A DNA stretch of 64,000 nt, from assembly GCA_963714995.1 (NCBI GenBank), contig CAVQQP010000002.1:124001-188000 (forward strand), written 5' to 3'. Source of the stretch: Prado023 sp963714995. GTDB lineage: Bacteria > Actinomycetota > Actinomycetes > S36-B12 > CAIYMF01. The position numbers and the translations under genes were made by a program. The number at the start of each line of letters is the position of its first letter. Positions within the stretch are counted from its first letter, which is position 1. Below the pieces are notes generated by a model, which did no database searches, was not told where the DNA came from, and saw only the letters and a program-made list of their open reading frames with translations. Below, in pieces: positions 36,954 to 47,999 of the stretch.

Positions 36954-38096
36954 CTACCCGCCACTGACGCCGATCTCGGCGGTCGACAGGTCCGCGCCGC
37001 TGGCCAGCTCGCACGAATCCAGCCACCCCTCGGGCAGGGCGACCCGACGCTGGCCCGAGGTCCGCCCACGGGGACCGGCCGCGATCATGCTCGGGTAGGG
37101 CTGCGCGGGGTCGATCCCGGAGAGCAGGTCGTCGAGCTCGGCGAGCGTGCCGACCGTGCCCAGCGCGGCACGGATCGGCTGCGCGACCCGGAACCCCTTG
37201 AGGTACCACGCCATGTGCTTGCGGATGTCGCGGCACCCCTTGAGCTCGTCGTCGTGCATGGCGGCCAGGAGCTCGGCGTGCCGGCGCAGGACGGCCAGCA
37301 CCTCGCCCGACCTCGGCTCCGGGGGCGGAGGCGCTCCGGCGAACCCCGCGGCCAGTTGGCCGAACAGCCACGGCCGGCCCAGGCACCCGCGCCCGACGAC
37401 GACACCCGCGCAACCGGTCTGCTGGACCATGCGCAGCGCGTCGTCAGCGGTCCAGATGTCACCGTTGCCCAGGACCGGCACCCCGAGCGGGGCCAGCTCG
37501 TCGACCAGCCGGGCGATCGCCGACCAGTCGGCCTGGCCGCCGTACATCTGCTCGGCGGTGCGCCCGTGCAGCGCGACCCACGCCACGCCCTCCTGCGCCG
37601 CGGCCCGCCCCGCCTCGAGGTAGGTCAGGTGCTCGTCGTCGATGCCCTTGCGCATCTTGACCGTCACCGGCACCCGGCCGTCCGCGGCGGCCACGGCACC
37701 GGCGACCACCTCGCGGAACAGGTCACGCTTCCACGGCAGCGCCGAGCCGCCCCCCTTGCGCGTCACCTTGGGCACGGGACAGCCGAAGTTGAGGTCGATG
37801 TGGTCGGCGAGGTCCTCGGTGACCACCATCCGCACGGCCGCGGCGATGATCACGGGGTCGACCCCGTACAGCTGCAACGAGCGCGGCGCCTCATCGGCGT
37901 CGAAGCGGATCAGGTCCATCGTCTCGTCGGTGCGCTCGAGCAGGGCGCGCGAGGTGATCATCTCCGAGACGTAGATGCCCGCGCCCGACTCGCGGCACAG
38001 CCGCCGGAACGCCCGGTTGGTGATCCCCGCCATCGGCGCGAGCACGACCGGGGGGTCGACCGGTCGGCCACCGATCAGCGGCAGGGCAGGGGACAT
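36954..38096 (-). CDS. dusB: tRNA-dihydrouridine synthase (DusB family)
   Basis: FMN- and NADPH-dependent enzyme that reduces uridines in the tRNA D-loop. The 380-aa protein contains VVLAPMAGITNRAFRRL, the substrate loop HIDLNFGCPVPKVTRKGGGSAL with the catalytic cysteine, TVKMRKGID, and VPVLGNGDIWTADDAL. The ATG at 38096 is chosen because GACAAT lies seven bases before it. The last 40 residues extend beyond the common core and are not recognised. Neighbour glyS is a usual partner in actinobacteria. Confidence 0.92.
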   Translation of the reverse strand: MSPALPLIGGRPVDPPVVLAPMAGITNRAFRRLCRESGAGIYVSEMITSRALLERTDETMDLIRFDADEAPRSLQLYGVDPVIIAAAVRMVVTEDLADHIDLNFGCPVPKVTRKGGGSALPWKRDLFREVVAGAVAAADGRVPVTVKMRKGIDDEHLTYLEAGRAAAQEGVAWVALHGRTAEQMYGGQADWSAIARLVDELAPLGVPVLGNGDIWTADDALRMVQQTGCAGVVVGRGCLGRPWLFGQLAAGFAGAPPPPEPRSGEVLAVLRRHAELLAAMHDDELKGCRDIRKHMAWYLKGFRVAQPIRAALGTVGTLAELDDLLSGIDPAQPYPSMIAAGPRGRTSGQRRVALPEGWLDSCELASGADLSTAEIGVSGG

Positions 38097-38103
38097 GGGG
38101 GCA

Positions 38104-38109
38104 ATTGTC
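38104..38109 (-). promoter_or_regulatory. -10 element (GACAAT), leaderless start of dusB
   Basis: GACAAT on the minus strand is seven bases before the ATG at 38096; no ribosome site is seen. Confidence 0.45.
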
Positions 38110-38203
38110 CCCCAGCCGAGGAGGGCGAGCAGCCGGGCGCCTGCGACCCCTCCGGGCGCAGGGGCCTGTCCGGTTCCGGGCCCAGGCGCACTCCACCGGC
38201 GGA

Positions 38204-38969
38204 TCAGCCGCGGGCCAGCGCCACCAGTCCCGCCGCCACGCGATCCAACCGAGCGGCGGGCGGGCGGGCCTCGAGCTCGAACGTGACCGTCGTGGTCCAG
38301 TCGTAGCGGGAGTTCGCCCAGGCGGTGAAGTTGCCGTGGTTGACCGGAAGGCACCTGATCCGGTAGCCGGTCAGCTCGCGCAGGCGCGTGGTCATCGCGC
38401 GCGAGCGATAGGGCGGGCAGTCGATCGCGTTGATCCTCTGGTGGAAGACCACGACCTGCTCGGGCCGGATCGTGCGCATCGCCTTCATCATGGCCCGGGT
38501 CTCGGGCTCGCTGGCCGCCCGTGGCCCGCCGTAGGTGTCCTGGCCCCGGAAGCGCTGCTTCCAGCCCGTGGTCGGGAAGTTGCCGTTCAGGTCGATCCGG
38601 CGCAGGTTCCCGCGACGGCTGCGCACATGCCCGTCCGGGTTGATCGTGTCGATGGTCCAGATGTCCAGGCCCTGACCGCTGAGGTCCGTCGCACGCAACC
38701 GTGAGGTGACCTTGAGCCCACCCTTCTCGTTGCCGTGCATGGACCCGACCACCAGCAGGGTGCTCGCAGCGTCTGTCCGTCGAGCCCTGCACCTGGCAGG
38801 CGACGATCCGCCGCCCCTCCCGCGACCTGCCCACCGTCACCTCCTGCTGGCACGCACCGGCAGCCGCAGCGATGAGCCCGGTGGGCGCCTCGGCCACCGC
38901 AGTCGCCGGGCTGGGGGCACCAAAGGCCACCAGCACCACGGCCAGCGCCAGCCCTGCGGACCTCACCAC
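38204..38969 (-). CDS. Secreted M14-family zinc carboxypeptidase-like protein (one frameshift)
   Basis: Small (about 254 aa) secreted metallopeptidase-like protein. A signal peptide (hydrophobic stretch LALAVVLVAFG, then SPATAVAEA) starts at the GTG 38969. After the break the M14 zinc motif HGNE is present in VVGSMHGNEKGG, followed by NPDGHV, DLNGNFPT, and a possible third His (NHGNF) and late Glu (TFELEARPP). Such short M14 proteins often cleave peptidoglycan amide bonds. Removing one C from 38785-38787 (minus-strand G run) restores VQARRTDAASTLLVV. It starts six bases after the glyS stop. Confidence 0.72.
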
Positions 38970-38974
38970 AACGC

Positions 38975-40369
<1,395 letters not shown>

Positions 40370-40478
40370 CGGATCTCCAGGGTCCTCGAAGTTCGTGTCC
40401 ATGTCGGCGCTCTCCGCGCAGCGGGTGCACCGGGCGTCTGGCACCCAACCCTACCTGCACCAGCGCGAGCGGATCAGC

Positions 40479-40484
40479 GAGAAT
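40479..40484 (+). promoter_or_regulatory. -10-like hexamer (GAGAAT) before the small membrane protein
   Basis: GAGAAT lies seven bases before the ATG at 40492 and there is no ribosome site, matching the leaderless pattern seen elsewhere in the window. It is the weakest example. Confidence 0.35.
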
Positions 40485-40491
40485 CAGGGAC

Positions 40492-40878
40492 ATGGCCAAG
40501 AAGCGCGTGCACCGCCCAGACGGGTCCCGACCCATCCCGCAGTCGCGCCCCAAGGCCTCGAGCGCCACCCCCAGGGCGTCCGCGGGATCCCCGAGGAGCC
40601 TGCGCACCCGCTTCGAGGACGCCAGCCGCCCGATGCTGGGGCGCATGCAGATGCTGCCGGCCTTCCTGATCCCCGTCACCCTCGGGATCCTGCTGTTCCT
40701 CGGCCTGGCCCTCAGCGCGGCGTGGTCGGGCGTCCTGCTGATCGTCATCGCCGTGTTCCTGTCCTGGCTGACCGCCGTGTCGTGGCCCGCGATCAGCCCC
40801 GGCAGCCGCTTCCTGCGCCTGGCCGTCGACGTGGCCGTGCTCGGCCTCGGCGTCCTGAAGCTCCTGGGTCGGCTCTGA
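40492..40878 (+). CDS. Hypothetical membrane protein
   Basis: A 128-aa protein with a basic, Ser/Pro-rich N-terminal half (MAKKRVHRPDGSRPIPQSR) and two to three hydrophobic helices (about residues 57-75, 78-95 and 105-123). Similar proteins with a basic tail and a membrane hairpin lie between glyS and uppS in other actinobacteria, but I know no function. It ends two bases before the repaired uppS stop on the opposite strand. Confidence 0.55.
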   Translation: MAKKRVHRPDGSRPIPQSRPKASSATPRASAGSPRSLRTRFEDASRPMLGRMQMLPAFLIPVTLGILLFLGLALSAAWSGVLLIVIAVFLSWLTAVSWPAISPGSRFLRLAVDVAVLGLGVLKLLGRL

Positions 40879-40879
40879 C

Positions 40880-41768
40880 CTAGTCGGCTCCCAGCCTCGT
40901 CGTCGGGCAGGTCCTGGCGGGGCACCGGGGCCTCGTTGGGCACCGCTCCCCCGTAGCGGCGGTCGCGGTCGGCGTAGATCTCGCAGGCGTGCCAGAGGTC
41001 CAGCCGGTCGAAGTCCGGCCACAGCGTGTCGAGGAACACCATCTCGGCGTAGGCCGACTGCCACAGCAGGAAGTTCGACGTCCGCTGCTCCCCGGACGAG
41101 CGCACGAACAGGTCCACGTCGGGCATGTCCGGCTCGTCGAGGTAGCGCACCAGCATCGCCTCGTCCACGTCCTCCGGGCGCACCAACCCGGCTCGGACGT
41201 CCACCGCCAGCGCCGCCGCGGCGTCGGCGATCTCGGCCCGACCGCCGTAGTTCACGCACATCGCCAGGGTCATCACGGAGTTCGAGGCGGTCAGCTCCTC
41301 GGCGCGCTCCAGCTCGGCGATGACGCTGCCCCACAGCCTCGGCCGGCGACCCACCCAGCGGATCCGCACGCCCATCTCGTGGAGCTGGTCGCGGCGGCGG
41401 CGGATCACATCCCGGTTGAACCCCATCAGGAACCGGACCTCATCCGGCGAGCGCTTCCAGTTCTCCGTCGAGAACGCGTAGGCAGACAGGTACTCGATGC
41501 CGAGTTCGAGGGCGCCCTCGACGACGTCCAGGAGCGATCCCTCGCCGGCCTCATGCCCGGCGGTCCGGGGCAGGCCGCGCTCCTTGGCCCACCGACCGTT
41601 GCCGTCCATGACGATCGCCACGTGCTTCGGGATCAGCTCGCGTGGGATGTTCGGCGGCCGGGCTCCCGACACGTGCGGCGTTGGGGCCAGCAGCGGCCGC
41701 GATGCGGCGTCGGGCGCGTCCGGGCCCGCACGCCCGCGCCGCCACCAGGATCCGGAGCTCTCCGCCAT
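40880..41768 (-). CDS. uppS: Isoprenyl transferase (undecaprenyl/decaprenyl diphosphate synthase; one frameshift near the end)
   Basis: cis-Prenyltransferase that makes the polyprenyl carrier for cell-wall synthesis. Diagnostic motifs are HVAIVMDGNGRWAKERG (with the catalytic Asp), the AFSTENWKRSPDEV region, and VDLFVRSSGEQRTSNF. The ATG at 41768 has a GGGAGG site nine bases upstream, better than the ATG two codons earlier. Without repair the frame has no stop and runs across the next gene; removing one base from the run 40890-40892 gives DLPDDEAGAD and a TAG at 40882-40880, about 295 aa in all. Confidence 0.92.
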
Positions 41769-41870
41769 GGAGGCCATCCTCCCGCCGACGGGGGGCCGGT
41801 TGCCGGCTGCGACGCGCGCAGTGGCCGGCGCCGGCGCGCGCGTGATGGCCCTGCGCGGGATGCTGGGGGC

Positions 41871-42485
41871 ATGGATGACGCACATGTGGACCCGGCGCCT
41901 GACGGTGGGGCACCTCGCGACGACCGGGGCCATCCGGTCTGGGCCAATGCGCACCGGGTGACCCCCTTCCTGTACGTGGGTGGGTCCCTGCGCAGTGGCG
42001 ACGCCGATCCGGGCACGGTGCTCAACGAGTTGCAGGGCCACGGGCTGACCCACATCCTCGACTGCCGCACGGAGACCTCCGACGAGAAGCTCGTCGCCCG
42101 GCTGGCCCCGGACGTCGAGTACCACCAGGCCGGGACCGAGGACGAGGCCGCCGGGACGGCCGAGGGCTGGTTCGACAGCGGCGTGAGCTTCGCACGCGAG
42201 GCGCTGAAGATCCCCGGGACCGTCCTGCTCACGCACTGCGCCCTGGGGCAGGCCCGGGGTCCGTCGATGGCCTACGCGGTCCTGCTCGATCAGGGCTACG
42301 AGCCGGGCGAGGCGCTGCTGATGATCACGCAGGCCCGGCCGGAGGCCAAGGCCTCCTACGCCGAGCACGCGCTGGACTGGCATCTGAACCGCACCGGCGC
42401 CACCGAGGCGGAGCGCACGGCGGCCTTCGAGTCGCTGCGCGCCGCGCGCGGCAAGTCCGGCGGGTGGCAGCACCGACGGCACTGA
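41871..42485 (+). CDS. Dual-specificity protein phosphatase family protein
   Basis: Cysteine-based phosphatase of 204 aa. The P-loop is HCALGQARGPS with the catalytic C123 and its arginine in HCx5R spacing; the preceding VTPFLYVGGSLRSGD and THILDCRTE are standard for the dual-specificity fold. The first 25 residues are disordered and Asp/Pro/Gly-rich. It diverges from uppS across about 100 bp. Possible targets are phosphoproteins or phosphoinositides; no kinase lies nearby. Confidence 0.8.
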   Translation: MDDAHVDPAPDGGAPRDDRGHPVWANAHRVTPFLYVGGSLRSGDADPGTVLNELQGHGLTHILDCRTETSDEKLVARLAPDVEYHQAGTEDEAAGTAEGWFDSGVSFAREALKIPGTVLLTHCALGQARGPSMAYAVLLDQGYEPGEALLMITQARPEAKASYAEHALDWHLNRTGATEAERTAAFESLRAARGKSGGWQHRRH

Positions 42486-42584
42486 GACGGACGGCACTGA
42501 GCGCCGGATCCCGACCTCAGGACCTCCGGCCTCTGGAAGGGGCCCGTCCCGCTGCGTACCGTGGGAGCCGGGAGGGTGACGACG

Positions 42585-42974
42585 ATGTCAGCCAATGCGA
42601 TCCCTCACTACAGCGTGATCCGTGCTCGCACCACGGTCAGGCACGCGACCCCACGGACCCTGACATGGGCCGCCCATCTCATCGTGCTCACCTACGTGCT
42701 CTGGCTGCCGGTGATGCATGCGCTGGCCCTGGTCATCTACGACCTCTTCGGGGTCGAGCCCGGAACGGGCCAGTACCTGACCAGCGTGGGCCTGCTCGGG
42801 TGGACCGCCAACCTGGCCTTCATGGTGGTGCTCGCCCTTCCGCTCTGGCTCGGCGCCGGGCTGGCTGTGGCCGCCCTCCGGCGCGGTGCCGATGGGCCGC
42901 CCCTCGCCGCCCTGATGCTGAACCTCGGCCTGGCAGTGACGCTCGTGGTCTTCGGGGTGCTCGTCCCCTTCTGA
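42585..42974 (+). CDS. Hypothetical membrane protein
   Basis: A 129-aa protein with three hydrophobic helices (about residues 25-52, 65-90 and 103-128) and no recognised domain. The ATG at 42585 has a GGGAGGG site with eight-base spacing, and a TACCGT hexamer sits further upstream. It converges on recO, whose stop is nine bases away. Codon use is normal, so it is probably expressed. Confidence 0.55.
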   Translation: MSANAIPHYSVIRARTTVRHATPRTLTWAAHLIVLTYVLWLPVMHALALVIYDLFGVEPGTGQYLTSVGLLGWTANLAFMVVLALPLWLGAGLAVAALRRGADGPPLAALMLNLGLAVTLVVFGVLVPF

Positions 42975-42982
42975 CCCGAGGT

Positions 42983-43716
42983 TCAGGTCCGCTCGACCAG
43001 GGGCAGCGACTTCAGCTGCCGCTCGAGGTGCCACTGCAGGTATGCCGAGACCAACCCGGAGGCCTCGCGGCGGGCGCGCTCCTCGGACGCCTCAGCCACC
43101 AGCCCAGTCGCCGGAGAGCAGCGCACCCAGCAGCTCCAAGGTCGCCGGGTCGGGGCGTGGCTGATCCGGGGATCCGGCAGTCCGCGCACAGCGCCCCCCC
43201 GCCGGGCAGGCTGAAGGCCCGGTGCGGCCCGGCCTCACCGCAACGCGCGCAGGCATCGAACGACGCCGCCCAGCCGGCGATCGCCAGGGAGCGGACCAGG
43301 TACGCGTCGAGGACCAGACCCGGCGGGTGCTCGCGCTGGGCCAGGGCACGCAGGCCGCCGACCAGCAGCTGGAACTGCGCCGGGGCCGGCTCGCGCTCCT
43401 CCGGGGTCAGCCGCTCGGCGGTCTCACAGATGGCCTGGGCGGCGGTCCAGCGCGGGTAGTCCCCGGCCAGGTCGGCGCCGAAGGAGAACAGCGACTCGAC
43501 CTGGGTCACGGAGTCCAGCGACCGGCCGATGTGGAACTGCGCGTCGACCAGCCCCATCGGCTCGAGGCGGGCACCGAACTTCGAGCTGGTCCGCCGCACC
43601 CCGCGGGCCACGGCCCGCACCCGCCCATGGCTGCGCGTGAGCAGCGTGATGATCCGGTCGGCCTCACCGAGCTTGTGCGTGCGCAGGACCACCCCGGAGT
43701 CGCGGTAGGTCGGCAC
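42983..43716 (-). CDS. recO: DNA repair protein RecO (two frameshifts)
   Basis: Promotes RecFOR-mediated loading of RecA at gaps. The N-terminal OB fold is clear (YRDSGVVLRTHKLGEADRI..TRSHGR, then GVRRTSSKFGARLEP), followed by the helical domain and a zinc site (CARCGE..CADC). The chain is continuous to about residue 187; single-base removals at 43168-43171 and 43104-43106 then give IPDQPRPDPATLELLGALLSGDW and LVAEASEERARREASG, ending at 42983. The GTG at 43716 has a CACAAT hexamer six bases upstream. About 244 aa when repaired. Confidence 0.88.
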
Positions 43717-43722
43717 CGGCCC

Positions 43723-43728
43723 ATTGTG
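43723..43728 (-). promoter_or_regulatory. -10 element (CACAAT), leaderless start of recO
   Basis: CACAAT on the minus strand lies six bases before the GTG at 43716; no ribosome site is seen, although recO follows era closely. Confidence 0.4.
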
Positions 43729-43782
43729 CGCCCCGCACGCGTCACCCGCCGGGAGCGGCGCCCGCACCGGGGCCCCGTCGGC

Positions 43783-44712
43783 TCAGAACCCGAGGCGGCG
43801 CAGCTGCTTGGGGTCGCGCTGCCACTCCTTGGCGACCTTCACGTGCAGGTCGAGGTACACCGGCGTGCCCATCATCGCCTCGATCGCCGCCCGGGACCGG
43901 GTGCCGACCTCGCGCAGCCGCGCACCCTTGGCCCCGATCACGATGGCCTTCTGCGAGGGCCGCTCGACGAACAGGTTGGCGTGGATGTCCAGCAGGGGGC
44001 GATCCGGGTGCCGGTCGGCGCGCATCGCCATCTCCTCGACGACCACGGCGATCGAGTGCGGCAGCTCGTCGCTGACCCCCTCCAGGGCGGCCTCGCGGAT
44101 CAGCTCGGCGACCATGATGATCTCCGGCTCGTCGGTGAGCTCCCCGTCGGGGTAGAGCGGCGGGCCGACAGGCAGCGCGGCGATGAACTCGGCGATCACG
44201 TCGTCGAGCTGGTCGCCGGCCTTCGCCGAGACGGGGACCACCGCCGCCCATTCGAGGCTCGCGGCCGTGCCCAGCTCGCCGACCGCGATCAGCTTGGGCG
44301 CCAGGTTGGGCCGCGAGATCCGGTCGGTCTTGGTGACCAGCGCGATCACCGGCGTGCGCGTGCCGCCGCGGGTGGCTCCGGCCAGCCGGTGGGCGATGCG
44401 GCGGTCCCCGGGACCGATCTCCTCGTCGGCGGGCAGGCACAGGGCGATCGCATCCACCTCGGCCCACTGCTGCTCGACGAGGGCGTTGAGCCGCTCGCCG
44501 AGGGCGTTGCGCGGTCGGTGGATCCCGGGGGTGTCGACCAGCACGATCTGGGCCTCGGGCCGGTGGATCATCCCGCGGATCACGCGCCGAGTGGTCTGCG
44601 GCTTGCTCGAGGTGATGGCCACCTTCTGGCCGACCAGGGCGTTGGTGAGCGTGGACTTGCCGGCGTTCGGCCGCCCGACGATGGCCACGAAGCCGCTGCG
44701 GTGCTCGCTCAT
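43783..44712 (-). CDS. era: GTPase Era
   Basis: Essential GTPase for 16S rRNA maturation and 30S assembly. The 309-aa protein has G1 GRPNAGKSTL, the switch region SSKPQTTRR, G3 DTPGIH, G4 TKTDRI, G5 SAKAG and a C-terminal KH domain (VIGAKGARLREVG). The ATG at 44712 overlaps the stop of the CNNM gene as ATGA. The chain from ybeY through era is tightly packed, as in other actinobacteria. Confidence 0.96.
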   Translation of the reverse strand: MSEHRSGFVAIVGRPNAGKSTLTNALVGQKVAITSSKPQTTRRVIRGMIHRPEAQIVLVDTPGIHRPRNALGERLNALVEQQWAEVDAIALCLPADEEIGPGDRRIAHRLAGATRGGTRTPVIALVTKTDRISRPNLAPKLIAVGELGTAASLEWAAVVPVSAKAGDQLDDVIAEFIAALPVGPPLYPDGELTDEPEIIMVAELIREAALEGVSDELPHSIAVVVEEMAMRADRHPDRPLLDIHANLFVERPSQKAIVIGAKGARLREVGTRSRAAIEAMMGTPVYLDLHVKVAKEWQRDPKQLRRLGF

Positions 44713-46088
44713 CGGGACGCCTCCGCCCGGCCGTCAGTGGCCCCGGCCGAGGCGTTGGCGGCCTCGCCGGCCCTCGTCGCCGACGGCTCCGAGCCGCCCT
44801 CGGCGGCCGGCTCCCCGACCTGCTCGGCCAGCACCGTGGTGATCCGGTTGCGCCGGCCGGCGGCCTGCTCCGCGGTCAGCACCCAGCCCTCGATCGTGAT
44901 CGACGACCCCGGCAGCGCGACCTTGCCCAGGCGCTTGGCGATCAGCCCGGCGACGGTGTCCACGCCCTCGGAGTCGGAGTCGATGTCGAAGCCCAGGAGC
45001 TCCCCGGCGTCCTCCACGTGCAGCCGGGCGCTGAGGCGGTAGCCACCGCCGGCGAGCTTCTCGATCTCCGGGGGCTCGTGGTCGTACTCGTCGGTGATCT
45101 CGCCGACGATCTCCTCCAGGACATCCTCGATCGTGACCAGGCCCGCGGTGCCGCCGTACTCGTCGACGGCGATCGCCATGTGCACCCGCTGGGACTGCAG
45201 GTCGCGCAGCAGGTCGTCGACCAGCTTGGAGTCCGGCACGAACACGGCCGCGCGCATGCGTGAGTCGATCCGCTCCGTGGCCTCGGACTCACGGTGCTCG
45301 AACACCCGGTTGACGACGTCCTTGAGGTAGAAGACGCCCACGACGTCGTCGGGGCCGTCGCCGATCACCGGGATGCGGGAGTAGCCCGAGCGCAGCGCCA
45401 GCGACAGCGCCTGACGCAGGGTCTTGTGCCGCTCGATCCAGACCATCTCGGTGCGTGGGACCATCACCTCGCGCACGATCGTGTCGCCGAGCTCGAAGAC
45501 CGAGTGCAGCATCGCCGCCTCGTCGTCCTCGATCACCCGGTCGGCCTCGGCCTGGTCGACGAGCTCACGCAGCTCGGCCTGGCTGGCGAACGGGCCCTCC
45601 CGGTATCCCCGGCCCGGGGTGAGCGCGTTGCCGATCAGGATCAGCAGCGAGACGAACGGACCGAGCGCCGCGGCCGCTCCGCGCGCGAACTTGCCCCAGC
45701 GCAGGGCGATCCGGTCGGCGTGCTGGCGGCCCAGCGTGCGCGGCGCGACGCCGAGGGCGATGAACATCACGCCGGTCATGATCAGCAGCGCCAGGAACAG
45801 CCCCACCAGCGGACCCCACGTGCCCGTCTCGACACAGAGGTAGGTCACCAGCGCGGTGGCCGCAACCGAGAACGCTGTGTGCAGGAACAGCATGACGTTC
45901 ACGTAGCGTGCGCGGTCCTCGACGATCAGGCGCAGCCGATCGGTGGCCTTGCCCGGCTTCTCGCGGGCCATCTCGTCGACCCGCGAGCGCGAGACCCGTC
46001 CGATCGCCGTCTCCGCAGCCACGAGGAACGCGGCCGTCACGACGAACAGGATCGCCAGGGCCAGCATCACCCAGTCGGAGTCCGCCAT
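44709..46088 (-). CDS. Hemolysin-family/CNNM transporter-associated protein (CorC-like)
   Basis: 459-aa membrane protein of the CNNM/CorB family, linked to Mg2+/Co2+ efflux. Order is a DUF21 membrane domain (residues 1-135, three or four helices), two CBS domains (about 200-320, beginning VMVPRTEMVWIERHKTL), and a C-terminal CorC_HlyC domain (from about 340, GGGYRLSARLHVEDAGELLG). The last 45 residues are Ala/Glu-rich and low complexity. It lies between ybeY and era, a conserved actinobacterial position. Confidence 0.9.
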   Translation of the reverse strand: MADSDWVMLALAILFVVTAAFLVAAETAIGRVSRSRVDEMAREKPGKATDRLRLIVEDRARYVNVMLFLHTAFSVAATALVTYLCVETGTWGPLVGLFLALLIMTGVMFIALGVAPRTLGRQHADRIALRWGKFARGAAAALGPFVSLLILIGNALTPGRGYREGPFASQAELRELVDQAEADRVIEDDEAAMLHSVFELGDTIVREVMVPRTEMVWIERHKTLRQALSLALRSGYSRIPVIGDGPDDVVGVFYLKDVVNRVFEHRESEATERIDSRMRAAVFVPDSKLVDDLLRDLQSQRVHMAIAVDEYGGTAGLVTIEDVLEEIVGEITDEYDHEPPEIEKLAGGGYRLSARLHVEDAGELLGFDIDSDSEGVDTVAGLIAKRLGKVALPGSSITIEGWVLTAEQAAGRRNRITTVLAEQVGEPAAEGGSEPSATRAGEAANASAGATDGRAEASR

Positions 46089-46092
46089 GTCC

Positions 46093-46548
46093 TCAGCCCC
46101 GTCCCCGCCATGCGGCGAGCAGCTCGTCCTGCAGGGCGAACATCACCGCGTGCTCCTCGGGCTCGGCATGGTCGTGGCCGAGCAGGTGCAGGATCCCATG
46201 GGTGAGCAGCAGCTCGAGCTCGCCGGGCAGGCCGTGGCCGGCAGACTCCCCCTGCTCGGCGGCCACCTGGGGGCAGATCACCACATCGCCGAGCATCCCC
46301 GGCTCGGCGGACTCCCCCGGTCCGGGGACGCGCAGCTCGTCCATCGGGAAGCTCAGCACGTCGGTCGGCCCCGGCAGGTCCATCCAGCGCACGTGCAGGT
46401 CGGCGATCTCCTCGGGGTCCACCAGCGAGATCGACAGCTCCACCTCGGGGTGCAGGCGCAGGCGGTCGAGCATGAAGCCCGCTTGGGCGAGCAGCGGCTC
46501 GGGGTCGACGGGGATGCTGCTGCGGTTGTCGACCTCGACCTCGGCCAT
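46093..46548 (-). CDS. ybeY: Endoribonuclease YbeY
   Basis: Zinc endoribonuclease for rRNA 3'-end maturation and ribosome quality control, 151 aa. The invariant zinc motif HGILHLLGHDH is complete and PTDVLSFPMDE precedes it. The ATG at 46548 overlaps the phoH stop as TGATG and the stop is four bases before the CNNM start, so it is part of a packed operon. Confidence 0.95.
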   Translation of the reverse strand: MAEVEVDNRSSIPVDPEPLLAQAGFMLDRLRLHPEVELSISLVDPEEIADLHVRWMDLPGPTDVLSFPMDELRVPGPGESAEPGMLGDVVICPQVAAEQGESAGHGLPGELELLLTHGILHLLGHDHAEPEEHAVMFALQDELLAAWRGRG

Positions 46549-47579
46549 CAGCGCCGCCTGACCGGGCGGACCGGCCGGTCCGGGCGCTCCGTGCGGGCCT
46601 GCTCCTCGTCGTAGCGACCGTAGGCCTGCACGATGTCGGTCACCAGGCTGTGCCGGACCACGTCGTGGGCATTGAGGTGGCAGAACGACACGTCGCGCAC
46701 GCCGTCGAGGATCCCCTGGACGACCTTGAGCCCGGAGTCGGTGCCGCCGGGGAGGTCCACCTGGGTGACGTCGCCGGTGACGACCATGGTGGAGCCGAAC
46801 CCGAGGCGGGTCAGGAACATCTTCATCTGGTCCGGCGAGGTGTTCTGCGCCTCGTCGAGGATCACGAAGGCGTCGTTGAGCGTGCGCCCCCGCATGTAGG
46901 CCAGCGGGGCGACCTCGATGACGCCCGAGGTCAGCAGCCGCGGGATCGAGTCCGGGTCGAGCATGTCGCGCAGGGCGTCGTACAGCGGGCGCAGGTAGGG
47001 GTCGATCTTCTCCGAGAGCGTGCCGGGCAGGTAGCCCAGGCGCTCGCCGGCCTCGACCGCCGGACGGGTCAGCACGATGCGGTTGACCTTCTTGGCCTGC
47101 AGCGCCTGCACTGCCTTGGCCACCGCGAGGTACGTCTTGCCGGTGCCCGCCGGACCGATCCCGAACACGATCGTGTGCTGGTCGATCGCATCGACGTAGC
47201 GCTTCTGGTTCAGCGTCTTGGGCCGGATCGTGCGCCCGCGGTTGGACAGGATGTTGGCGGTCAGCACGTCGACGGGCCGGCTCTCGGGCTGGGCGCGCAG
47301 CATCGACAGCGCCCGACGCGCGGCATCGGGGCTCATGCCCTGGCCGGTGCGCACGATCGAGACGATCTCGTCGAAGAGCCGCTCGACCAGGTGCAGCTCG
47401 GCCGACCCGCCGGTGAGCGTGATCTGGTTGCCGCGGACGTGGATGTCCATGGTCGGGAACTCGGCCTCGATGGCGCGCAGGACCTCGTCACCGACCCCGA
47501 CGACGGCGACCATGTCGAGGCTCGCAGGGACGATGACGGTGTGCTGGATGCGCTCGGGGCGCAGCGTTGATTCAGTCAT
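46548..47579 (-). CDS. phoH: PhoH family ATPase (PhoH-like, YbeZ type)
   Basis: P-loop ATPase that works with YbeY in rRNA processing. The 343-aa protein carries an N-terminal KH-like region (VRGNQITLTGG), Walker A GIGPAGTGKTYLAVA, Walker B VILDEAQNTSP and sensor VTGDVTQVDLPGG. The ATG at 47579 is preferred to a GTG two codons upstream; a TACCCT hexamer lies nine bases before it. It overlaps ybeY by one base. Confidence 0.93.
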   Translation of the reverse strand: MTESTLRPERIQHTVIVPASLDMVAVVGVGDEVLRAIEAEFPTMDIHVRGNQITLTGGSAELHLVERLFDEIVSIVRTGQGMSPDAARRALSMLRAQPESRPVDVLTANILSNRGRTIRPKTLNQKRYVDAIDQHTIVFGIGPAGTGKTYLAVAKAVQALQAKKVNRIVLTRPAVEAGERLGYLPGTLSEKIDPYLRPLYDALRDMLDPDSIPRLLTSGVIEVAPLAYMRGRTLNDAFVILDEAQNTSPDQMKMFLTRLGFGSTMVVTGDVTQVDLPGGTDSGLKVVQGILDGVRDVSFCHLNAHDVVRHSLVTDIVQAYGRYDEEQARTERPDRPVRPVRRR

Positions 47580-47602
47580 GACCACTCAAGGGTAGGGCCC
47601 GT

Positions 47603-47947
47603 TCAGCCCGGCGGCCACGAGTGCGCCCGGCCGCCGAGGACGTGGGCGTGCAGATGACCGACCTGCTGGCCGCCCAGGGGGCCGTTGTTGATGACCACCC
47701 GGTACCCGCCGGCGAGCCCCTCGAGCTGCGCCACGTGGACGCACCGGGCGATCACGTCGGCGGCGATCGCCGGGTCGACCGCCACCGCCTCGTCGAGGGT
47801 GGCGACATGCGCCTTGGGGATGATCAGCACATGCGTCGGGGACACCGGCGAGATGTCGCGGAACGCCAGCGTGGTGTCGGTCTCGTCGACGATCGTGGCC
47901 GGGATCTCCCCGGCGACGATCCGGCAGAACAGGCAGGAATCGCTCAT
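47603..47947 (-). CDS. HIT-domain nucleotide hydrolase (HinT-like)
   Basis: Histidine-triad protein of 114 aa that hydrolyses purine nucleoside phosphoramidates and similar nucleotides. The CxxC pair CLFC near the N-terminus, VSPTHVLIIPKAH and the triad GHLHAHVLGGR are all present. Actinobacterial operons between rsmE and phoH usually carry such a gene. Complete and undisturbed. Confidence 0.92.
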   Translation of the reverse strand: MSDSCLFCRIVAGEIPATIVDETDTTLAFRDISPVSPTHVLIIPKAHVATLDEAVAVDPAIAADVIARCVHVAQLEGLAGGYRVVINNGPLGGQQVGHLHAHVLGGRAHSWPPG

Positions 47948-47999
47948 GGGCCCATCCTGCCACCGCGTGAGTCCGGGCGAACGGCGTGCGGTCGGTGGC